The notes under the pieces were generated by a model. The model was given only the letters and a program-made list of their open reading frames with translations. It was not told the DNA's origin and made no database searches. Below are positions 19,186 through 26,052 of a DNA stretch of 33,960 bases, piece after piece. The stretch is from contig MJCC01000028.1 in NCBI GenBank assembly GCA_001766655.1, positions 90,939 to 124,898 of the forward strand, given 5' to 3'. A program made the position numbers and the translations under genes. The stretch's first letter is position 1. Every line of letters starts with the position of its first letter. This stretch comes from Phytomonas francai. Lineage: Eukaryota > Euglenozoa > Kinetoplastea > Trypanosomatida > Trypanosomatidae.

Positions 19186-20706
19186 CTAAACAATACCCCA
19201 AAAAGTGAGCCACTTAGTCTTAAATCCATCCAACAGACGATATATAACACTATTCCGCTCTTTTGCAGTTGCAGCCTGAATCTCCTTTTCTTGCTTCTTA
19301 TGCAATTCATGACGAATAATACGCAGTTTTTCATTTAAAAGGACACAATTGCTCGCGGTGCTACACTCAAAGTGATCTTCTTCAAGACGTGACGCACGCG
19401 TGTAGATAACCTCCATATACCTTGGTCTACTTGAAAAGACACGTACCTCCTCGATATCCTTAATCGGTCGCTCTACCGTCTTGACGGAATCCGAGCTTGG
19501 CTTCACCGTGTATAGGCGCTCACCGTCCACGCAAAGTAGCCACTGTTGTCGCGCGCCATATCGATTGATCCGGATGACCTCAAACTGCTGGAACGAAAAA
19601 GCCTCATTAATATCCATATCAATGACAATATCATCCGTGCTCTCCACAAGTCCGTCGACAGCAACATCCTCAACGGCGCGGCCGCTCACCACAACCTCTG
19701 TCACGCCAAAGCGATATAAGGAAAGTATAGTACGTTCTGCAATAGGGCAACTCGGACGCCCACAACCTGGGCCAAAGTCATAGTATTCATTAATATTAAG
19801 CTCCAACGGACCATATTTGATGCGTAGAGAACCTTGCACAATCGTGCTTGAAAGAAGCCTACTTGAGAGTGTGGTCTCGAGTTTTTCTGCTAGCATATCC
19901 GCTGGCACAAGGCATTTTCGTTCGATAGGTTTTCCCTGCTGGTCTAGAGGACGTATCTGCACCGTCAAATGGATATCATACGGCGTCGAAGGCAGGAGCC
20001 CTGTGCGCTGTGGAAACAAGTACAGCTTGGCCGCGGGCAATGGATTTACAAAGTAGCAAGAAAAATTTTGCGCACTGAGATCCAGTTGGACCGCCATATC
20101 CTCCTCCCCAGTGAGTTCATCTGCGAAGAAAAGTTTGTACAGACGTGGGTTAGTCGAGAACCGTTGCGATAGACACCGATCCACACTGACATAATTCTTC
20201 AGGAAAACATTGACAACATCAACACCTTTGAAAACTGGCTGATTCATGACGATAGTCACGGCCTTCCGTTTTCCTTGTGGGTCTAAAAAAGTTGAGAAGA
20301 TGCATACCTCCTTCCCTTTGAATGCCTTGAGGCTATTGTCAAAAGACTGCGTGTTACCATACTGGCTAAGCTGCATATTGTTTGAATTAGCACTATTGCT
20401 GCTCTCATTTCGCATTTTTGACATAGAACCGTGCAAAAGCTGTTGTTGATTCATTCCAAAGGGGTTTTCCAACTGCTTCGGATGCGAGATACGTGCATCA
20501 TACAACTTCTTTAGCTCGTCTTGGTTAGGTACCCACACACTTCCTAGGATCCCGGTGTGATTCCCACTAATTAGCTTCTGTTCGTCAAGCGCGAGCCATC
20601 GCGCTTTCTGAGGACCTGAAGGCTCCTGAGGAACTCTTTTGCTCGCCTCATGTCTCAAGTCTGCCTCAATGTCAATTCCTGTTATGTCTACAGCCCATCG
20701 CATCAT
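19186..20706 (-). CDS. SIN1: SIN1/AVO1-like TORC2 subunit (CRIM, RBD-like and PH domains)
   Basis: A 506-residue protein starting MM at 20706. Residues 80-222 fit the CRIM domain of SIN1/AVO1: an NPF start, a strand pair around VCIFSTFLDPQGKRKAVTIV, then KLFFADELTGEEDMAVQLD, which mirrors the acidic loop that in SIN1 contributes to substrate recruitment for TORC2. Residues 241-345 look like a Ras-binding-type ubiquitin fold (YDIHLTVQIRPLDQQGKP). Residues 373-470 look like a PH domain (FEVIRINRYGARQQWLLCVD, ending in the helix NEKLRIIRHELHKKQ). This order is that of SIN1. Known SIN1 proteins hold TORC2 together and present AGC kinases to TOR. A Ser/Asn/Gln-rich insert (87-125) lies inside the CRIM region. 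The assignment rests on motif order and length rather than high identity. Confidence 0.72.
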   Translation of the reverse strand: MMRWAVDITGIDIEADLRHEASKRVPQEPSGPQKARWLALDEQKLISGNHTGILGSVWVPNQDELKKLYDARISHPKQLENPFGMNQQQLLHGSMSKMRNESSNSANSNNMQLSQYGNTQSFDNSLKAFKGKEVCIFSTFLDPQGKRKAVTIVMNQPVFKGVDVVNVFLKNYVSVDRCLSQRFSTNPRLYKLFFADELTGEEDMAVQLDLSAQNFSCYFVNPLPAAKLYLFPQRTGLLPSTPYDIHLTVQIRPLDQQGKPIERKCLVPADMLAEKLETTLSSRLLSSTIVQGSLRIKYGPLELNINEYYDFGPGCGRPSCPIAERTILSLYRFGVTEVVVSGRAVEDVAVDGLVESTDDIVIDMDINEAFSFQQFEVIRINRYGARQQWLLCVDGERLYTVKPSSDSVKTVERPIKDIEEVRVFSSRPRYMEVIYTRASRLEEDHFECSTASNCVLLNEKLRIIRHELHKKQEKEIQAATAKERNSVIYRLLDGFKTKWLTFWGIV

Positions 20707-20779
20707 TACTCCAGCCTGATGGGGGGTATAGATAAACCCAGTGCTGTGAATGAGCCGACTTCCTTTTCCTGTGAAGACC

Positions 20780-20797
20780 CTGAAAAAGGGAAAAGGG
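20780..20797 (-). promoter_or_regulatory. Predicted trans-splice acceptor of the SIN1-like gene
   Basis: The minus strand reads CCCTTTTCCCTTTTTCAG with AG at 20781-20780, a textbook pyrimidine tract and acceptor. The leader would be 73 nt and contains no upstream ATG. Confidence 0.65.
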
Positions 20798-21001
20798 AAT
20801 ATATTCTAACTAAAAGATGCATTAAAGTAGGTTAAACGCTTGGAAAAGGCATACATGTTTATTTTCGGAGTTATCTTTGCAGAGTACCAAGATGGCAAGG
20901 AGCCTTTATCTAATATTCTGTTCATTAGTGCATGAAGATGCACATTTTAGAGAGTATTTGGTGACTTTACACCGCACCCCCTATTAACATCTTTGGTTTT
21001 T

Positions 21002-21328
21002 CTACTCAGTTGTAACGCGCCGCCGGTTCAAGTGGCGCATTTCGCGATCGAGGCCATAGTCTCGGCGATACAATGGAAACATCCGGTTGCGAGAACTCGC
21101 TAGCGACCCCGGGCGACTACTACGACCCCGTTCAGCTGGGTAAAGCTGTCCCTTTACACAGTATGTATAATGCAGGGGCTTGTATAGTGACGCGAGATAT
21201 GTCTCATTCAATTGTAACTCAGCAGCTACTTCCCCTAGATTGAATCGGCCCTGACGATCATTCAGGAAAAGGTTTCTGTCGCGCCAATTACGCTCAAAAG
21301 TGGTACAGAGCCTTCGGCACCGCTGCAT
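21002..21328 (-). CDS. Small Arg-rich hypothetical protein, possibly mitochondrial
   Basis: A 108-residue protein with 20 Arg residues, beginning MQRCRRLCTTFERNWRDRN. I do not recognise it. It has no membrane segment. The strong positive charge and basic N-terminus would suit a mitochondrial or RNA-bound protein such as a ribosomal component, but this is inference. The frame is short, yet it sits in the expected place between two genes in the same direction and its local composition is less AT-rich than the spacers on both sides, which supports coding. Confidence 0.6.
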   Translation of the reverse strand: MQRCRRLCTTFERNWRDRNLFLNDRQGRFNLGEVAAELQLNETYLASLYKPLHYTYCVKGQLYPAERGRSSRPGSLASSRNRMFPLYRRDYGLDREMRHLNRRRVTTE

Positions 21329-21766
21329 TACGTTAATCAGTCCTCTAGCTGTTTCCTTTACGTTGTGTCTGATTTTCCGTATTCCTTCAAAGTGTAACGT
21401 ACAGATTCACACAAGTGAAAAACAGATGAATTTTATCTTGAGATAATCATTAAATAATATATATATATATAACATTTAAGGAATATACATACCCAAAGCC
21501 ATTATCGAATCTCCTCTATTTATAGATATTTTCTACCACAGGCTTAGACAAACATGAAGTGCAAAGGCATAAAATAACTTCAAAAATAAACAAAAGAGAT
21601 GTATATATAGTTCTTTGAATTAAAAATATCAAGAACGTATTGTTGTTTCTATTGTCTTGCTCTATGTTCTTCTGTCTCTCCCATTCATAATGCTTGCACA
21701 CAACGAGATCAAGGATTAAGCTTTCTAAAATAATAAATGGGGAAACAACATAAGTAGCATAAATAA

Positions 21767-21804
<38 letters not shown>

Positions 21805-21958
21805 AGGCCCCAAGAAAAGCACTCCACGGAAGAACACCTATCCAAAGTGCTGTACAAAAACGAAAAGATTCTTGAAGAGACCTTGACATGGGAAAACATC
21901 GCTTACCATCACCATAGTTCTTCCTGTTCCTACAACTCCTTGTCGTCACCAAATTGAA
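21329..21958. other. AT-rich spacer with microsatellites
   Basis: No gene seen. It contains a short AT run at about 21457-21470 and an (AT)15 run at 21771-21800. Frames crossing the second run encode a meaningless Tyr-Ile repeat. Confidence 0.6.
21771..21800. repeat. AT dinucleotide microsatellite, 15 units
   Basis: A perfect AT run, preceded by three AAAT units. It is located in the spacer just downstream of the 636-residue gene. Confidence 0.95.
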
Positions 21959-23869
21959 TCAAGACTCTCTGATCGCTAAAGCACGCCATTCACCTACATC
22001 ATCACCCTCTTCATCCTCATCTAGCATAGGTAGCGGTACAAAAGTGCGTTGTACTGCCAATGCGTCGAAAGGTGACCCCAGTATGTAATACATTAAGCGC
22101 CAAAACTTCTCCATAGGTGTAAGGGCGTCATCAGCTGTTGACCAGGCCGCCATAATCGACCACATCTCCAAGTCTTCAGGATCCAGCTGATCCAAAATGT
22201 AGTAACGAGACCAGGCCGACTCTTCTGAAATAATCTTATTAAACTGCACGGCACCTTCAGGCTCATCCATGACTCCATCTTTGCTGGTATTGTCACTGGT
22301 GATGGTTATTTCTTTCACCGATGCATAGTTATCCTCGTCATCGATCCCAGTTGCTTCAATGAGGTTCACATCGAATTCCTTATCCCCTTCGTCTTCAATC
22401 ATATTTTCAGACGTTACAACACCGTGCTCGTTTTCACTGCTAGGCGTGTTAGAAAATGATTGCGGTGACGAATCAAAATGAAGTGCACTACTACCACCCT
22501 CGGCGTCATCTCTGGCACTTTGTGCCAATGTGAAAACGACTTCCTTCACCACATTGTCATAATTGCTTCCGAAGCCCTTCCCAGCACTCTGCAATAGTAG
22601 CCATTTCCCCTTCAGAATTTCCTCTTGAAGAGAGCCCTGTGTCCAGTGTCTTATGGAATTACGATGCACAACAATAAAATCATCTTTTAAAGCCGTCCCG
22701 TCGTAAAGTTTTTGAAGAAGAAAATCTTTATCTCCATCGAACCACATCCCCGTGGCGAGTGGGACGGCGCCTGGTGTGTCAGCCACGCAGTGAATTAAAT
22801 GCTCAGGAGCCAATAATGACGCTTCATGCTTGAAAAGTGTCCTATCACAAGATGAATTCATTTCCTTCTGAACACTTGGGTCGGAGCCACATAGCTCTAT
22901 AAAAATAGGATGCTCTTCTACTACTGTTGGATTAATTAGGCACTTCGTAGGGCACAGCGAGCTAGCATCAACCGTGCCATCACTATCCTTCCCTTTTCCA
23001 TTTTGGAAGAGGTGTCCGAGTTTCTGACGGAAACACGACGAAGTATCGGCGTCCTCCTTAGCTGAAGGAGGAGGCGCCACATTCAGTACGATTCCCATTG
23101 CTTCTTTACAGCACAACGAAACAGATACAATAAGCACCACTGCAAACATATCTTTATCCCGTACATTAGGGTGTGCCAAGAGAATCTGCACCCCACTTGA
23201 AGGGCAAGTCAAACGATTCATATCACTGCTTGGGCTTGACTCAAACTGACTAGGAACTTTACTTGTGAAACAAGTTATAACGGGGTTCGTGGAGTTTAGA
23301 AAAGGCCCCTTTATAGACACCAAAGGCGAAGTCTCATTTTGTTGAAACTGCGCCGCTGCGTGTGAGTTAGTCCCTGTGAAACGCAGAAACCCAAAATTAT
23401 AGGGCAAAAGGCGCTGCGAAGGAGACAGGGTGAACGCACCAGCCAATCTCATCTCCGACGACACACGTCGGCAATACTCTCGAAAAGATGAAAGAACAAT
23501 ATTTTTCCCACCTTCTTTTTCAAAATAATGGTTAATGGTCTGCATTCTTTGAAGACATGCAAACGCATTCTGTATATTTGCGGGGGTTCCGGGGTATGTT
23601 GCGAAGCACGCCTTCAAGAATCGCTCTAGTGATGGAACCGCAGAAATGCTTTTATTCGTACCACTTTTCGTGATGGGGAAGTAAAAATGAGAACCACGAT
23701 GGAAAACGTCACGAATAGTGGTATCAACACAAGTCTGCAATGGGAGCGGCAACTTGCACGGGGCGATCTCCACTTGACTGCACAACAGCATGCATCGTCC
23801 TGCATCAAGATCAAAGAGGCGGGTCAATTTTAACAAGCGACGATATAATGTTCGATTCAAACAGCTCAT
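21959..23869 (-). CDS. Hypothetical protein with N-terminal LYR-like motif, 636 residues
   Basis: The N-terminus SCLNRTLYRRLLKLTRLFD resembles the LYR (L-Y-R ... F) motif of Complex1_LYR proteins, which bind the Fe-S cluster transfer machinery or the mitochondrial acyl carrier protein. Helices follow to about residue 150 (SLERFLKACFATYPG, FREYCRRVSSEMRLAGAF), reminiscent of a small helical bundle. The remaining 480 residues are not recognised. They include a beta-like segment (DDFIVVHRNSIRHWTQGSL, about 395-415), an acidic linker (about 455-535), and a C-terminal block with SRYYILDQLDPEDLEMWSIM ending in an acidic tail (DEDEEGDDVGEW). Typical LYR proteins are near 100 residues, so a 636-residue form would be unusual. 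The motif may also be fortuitous. ATG at 23869. Confidence 0.72.
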   Translation of the reverse strand: MSCLNRTLYRRLLKLTRLFDLDAGRCMLLCSQVEIAPCKLPLPLQTCVDTTIRDVFHRGSHFYFPITKSGTNKSISAVPSLERFLKACFATYPGTPANIQNAFACLQRMQTINHYFEKEGGKNIVLSSFREYCRRVSSEMRLAGAFTLSPSQRLLPYNFGFLRFTGTNSHAAAQFQQNETSPLVSIKGPFLNSTNPVITCFTSKVPSQFESSPSSDMNRLTCPSSGVQILLAHPNVRDKDMFAVVLIVSVSLCCKEAMGIVLNVAPPPSAKEDADTSSCFRQKLGHLFQNGKGKDSDGTVDASSLCPTKCLINPTVVEEHPIFIELCGSDPSVQKEMNSSCDRTLFKHEASLLAPEHLIHCVADTPGAVPLATGMWFDGDKDFLLQKLYDGTALKDDFIVVHRNSIRHWTQGSLQEEILKGKWLLLQSAGKGFGSNYDNVVKEVVFTLAQSARDDAEGGSSALHFDSSPQSFSNTPSSENEHGVVTSENMIEDEGDKEFDVNLIEATGIDDEDNYASVKEITITSDNTSKDGVMDEPEGAVQFNKIISEESAWSRYYILDQLDPEDLEMWSIMAAWSTADDALTPMEKFWRLMYYILGSPFDALAVQRTFVPLPMLDEDEEGDDVGEWRALAIRES

Positions 23870-24242
23870 TTTTTAGATAAAAGAATAAATATATATATGT
23901 GTGTGAATAAATAAATATAAATAAATGAAACCTTGTGTATGTATGTGTGTGCGTGTGTCTTTTTGAAAAAAAAAGACCGGTAAGGAACAGTAACAGCAGA
24001 AGCAGCAAAATGTAGCTAAGAAAAAAAAAGGTAAAAAGAAGTAAGGTGAAAAACGTGATCCCATTGATGAGACGTGAGGTTGGTTGAAGTATTAGAAAAA
24101 GCGCAGAAAAAAATAGAATAAGAGCTATGATACACATGAAACTATATCATTCTTGAACTATTTGTTTCCTGTATAGTTTTCGAACATACAAAGAAACAAA
24201 AAAAATCATATTAACGATAAAAGGTGCATTTTTATTAAAATA
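23870..24242. other. Spacer with GT and purine tracts
   Basis: No gene seen. A GT-type repeat (about 23936-23958) and a long purine-rich zone on the plus strand (about 23965-24050, pyrimidine on the coding strand) lie upstream of the 636-residue gene. AG at 23960-23959 or 23933-23932 could be its splice acceptor. Confidence 0.55.
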
Positions 24243-24716
24243 TCATTTAGAAAATTTCCACTCGCTTTCACCTTCGAATTCCACTTCCTTGTTCATCCCT
24301 ACCGCACTCCCCTCGATACAAACAATCGGCTTTCCTGTCTGCAGATCCTCTTTTTGTATGACAGTTCGCATCCCCACAAGTCCCTTGCTGCGTCGAAATT
24401 GGGTGACCTCAACGGAAACCTCTACCTCATCACCGACAAAAATAGGCGCTGTAAAGCTTAGATTTTGAGAGAGATACACAGTATTTGGCCCTGGGATCTC
24501 TGTTGCCATAAGTCCTGAAAACAGCGATCCGGCAAACATGCCATGGCAAATGATCCCCGGAAATCCAGCAGCCTTTGCCGCATCTGCGTTGGAATGAATA
24601 GGATTATGATCCTCGATAAGATTGCCGAATGCAATGACGTCCTCAGAACGAATGGTCATTTTTTTACTCGCCCTAGACCCGACTTTAATAATGCGTCTGC
24701 TAACCGAGGAGCTCAT
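24243..24716 (-). CDS. MaoC-like (R)-specific 3-hydroxyacyl-thioester dehydratase
   Basis: A 157-residue hotdog-fold protein. The hydratase-2 signature is complete: LIEDHNPIH with catalytic Asp36 and His41, then GFPGIICHGM, then SLFSGLM and YLSQNLSFTAPIFVGDEVEV. Length and motifs match single-domain bacterial-type PhaJ/HTD2 enzymes, which interconvert (R)-3-hydroxyacyl and trans-2-enoyl thioesters. In eukaryotes with mitochondrial type II fatty-acid synthesis, HTD2 performs the dehydration step on acyl carrier protein, and trypanosomatids are known to have this pathway. The N-terminus MSSSVSRRIIKVGSRASKK is basic and hydroxylated, as expected for mitochondrial import. The C-terminus FSK is not a glycosomal PTS1. 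The choice between acyl-ACP and acyl-CoA substrate cannot be made from sequence alone. Confidence 0.88.
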   Translation of the reverse strand: MSSSVSRRIIKVGSRASKKMTIRSEDVIAFGNLIEDHNPIHSNADAAKAAGFPGIICHGMFAGSLFSGLMATEIPGPNTVYLSQNLSFTAPIFVGDEVEVSVEVTQFRRSKGLVGMRTVIQKEDLQTGKPIVCIEGSAVGMNKEVEFEGESEWKFSK

Positions 24717-24721
24717 GGTTG

Positions 24722-24757
24722 CTTTATAAAAGGAAATAAGCGAAAAACGAAAAAGTA
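24722..24757 (-). promoter_or_regulatory. Predicted trans-splice acceptor of the dehydratase gene
   Basis: On the minus strand a pyrimidine-rich tract (CTTTTTCGTTTTTCGC, then TTTCC) is followed by AG at 24723-24722, leaving only five bases before the ATG at 24716. The spliced leader would then supply nearly all of the 5' UTR. Confidence 0.5.
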
Positions 24758-24768
24758 TTGCCCTTAAA

Positions 24769-24794
24769 ATATATATATATATATATATATATAT
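24769..24794. repeat. AT dinucleotide microsatellite, 13 units
   Basis: A perfect AT run immediately upstream (coding sense) of the pyrimidine tract of the dehydratase gene. Confidence 0.95.
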
Positions 24795-24986
24795 GAGAAA
24801 ATGTCAATGAAAGTGATGCAGGAATAAAAACTGAATAAATAAAAAAATGCACAGCAAACAACTTTTGTGAATATAGTACTCACTCGAGATTTCATGAGCT
24901 TCCCATTACAAGTCGATACTGGTCACCCAAAAGATATGCCATATCACGTTTTCACAGTAAAAAAAAAAAACGTTAACCAAGATGTT

Positions 24987-25487
24987 TCAAATAGAGTTAT
25001 ATTGAAGAGCGTTACGCTGCATAACCTTATTCCATCTATACTCCCACCCACCCTGATTAAGCGATCTATCAGTACCCCATCCCCTATAGTATACACGGTG
25101 TACTAACATATGGCCACTGCGCACCATCTTGTTCATGGTCCAGTACGACATGTTCACATATGGCACCCATTCTCGAGTCCCGGGAACGCCCTGCACAGCA
25201 TAATAACGATCAACATTTGCCAACCGATAGTAGGGAACTGTAAAAAGTCCAAACTGATTGTAGCTGAAGCAAGCTACTTTCCTCTGAAACATTCGCTGAC
25301 GTGTACCCGAAAGTGTTTTCGCCAATGGTTCGTCTAATATGGAGAGAGCCTGGCATAGGCTGCGAAGCCATTCGTCACGGAAAGATTTTTCATACATAAG
25401 GCGCGACTCCAATACAAAGTGGGTGTGACGTTTGGGAACATCTTGGCCAATGTGCTGCAATAACAGAAAAGAGCTACGCGTCAACAT
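24987..25487 (-). CDS. Tyr/Trp-rich hypothetical protein, 166 residues
   Basis: Open frame with the first in-frame ATG at 25487 (a longer version would need a TTG codon at 25514). I do not recognise the family. The N-terminus MLTRSSFLLLQHIGQ could be a mitochondrial presequence. There is no obvious membrane helix. The C-terminal half is aromatic and basic (YYRLANVDRYYAVQG, YVNMSYWTMNKM, HRVYYRGWGTDRSLNQGGWE). That composition resembles accessory subunits of mitochondrial complexes or ribosomes, but this is only an impression. A nine-codon upstream ORF overlaps the start codon. Confidence 0.65.
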   Translation of the reverse strand: MLTRSSFLLLQHIGQDVPKRHTHFVLESRLMYEKSFRDEWLRSLCQALSILDEPLAKTLSGTRQRMFQRKVACFSYNQFGLFTVPYYRLANVDRYYAVQGVPGTREWVPYVNMSYWTMNKMVRSGHMLVHRVYYRGWGTDRSLNQGGWEYRWNKVMQRNALQYNSI

Positions 25488-25510
25488 CGTTTGTTGAACC
25501 GCGTGGGCAT
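25481..25510 (-). promoter_or_regulatory. Upstream ORF overlapping the start of the 166-residue gene
   Basis: An ATG at 25510 opens nine codons (MPTRFNKRC) and stops at TGA 25483-25481, beyond the main ATG at 25487-25485 in another frame. No AG lies between 25510 and the main ATG on the coding strand, so any trans-spliced mRNA for this start should contain the upstream ATG. Confidence 0.6.
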
Positions 25511-26052
25511 TCAAATTTCAAAATATAGCTTACTGAATTTTGTGCATCTTTGTTACGAATATAAAATTAGATGGAGGATAAAATATCGTTCGCATGGCAC
25601 AAATTAATTAGTCACATAATGGAATGATCTGATTGGTGACATGTTAAGATGCACAAAAATAGGTTTATGCCGCATCAACTATTTATTTTTCTTATATATA
25701 TTCAGGAAATTAATAAAAGGTGTTAACAAGGGTAGACATTGAAGTAGTAATTTTAGAGAAACAAAATGGACCGACAAGCACTACTACAAATGTTGCTACT
25801 CAATAGACTCAAGCGAGTATTGTTTTGTGGGAATCATAAATGAGCATGTCCTTCAAATGTGTTTTAGAAAGAAAACGTCTCGAAGATATTATTAGGAAAT
25901 AGAAATAACGATATTATCATCACTAATACCACCCTCCATTTCCCTATTTTCTAGTTGTACCTCTCTATTCCTTGGCTTATGAGTGGGTTGAAGGATGAGC
26001 CTCTTTTTCCTGTCATCCCATTTTAAGATTAATTATCGCTTTTTTGTATTTG
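25488..26052. other. Spacer: 3' UTR of the dehydrogenase gene and 5' region of the 166-residue gene
   Basis: AT-rich, no further gene seen. A possible acceptor for the 166-residue gene is the AG in the context AATTCAG near 25535. The pyrimidine tract before it is weak. Confidence 0.5.

Noticed and set aside
21516..21952. Minus-strand frames with Tyr-Ile repeats
   Set aside because: They are translations of the AT microsatellite and AT-rich spacer, with no protein-like composition.
21959..23869. ApaG or YccV/HspQ domain in the 636-residue protein
   Set aside because: Considered because of the helical N-terminus and the beta-like segment near residue 400, but the characteristic motifs of either family were not found.
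23811..24137. Minus-strand frame rich in Leu and Phe, looking like a membrane protein
   Set aside because: It is a pyrimidine tract plus GT repeat upstream of the 636-residue gene and overlaps its start.
25488..25514. Start of the 166-residue gene at a TTG codon (25514)
   Set aside because: Kinetoplastid nuclear genes use ATG. The nine-residue extension has no support and the first in-frame ATG is at 25487.
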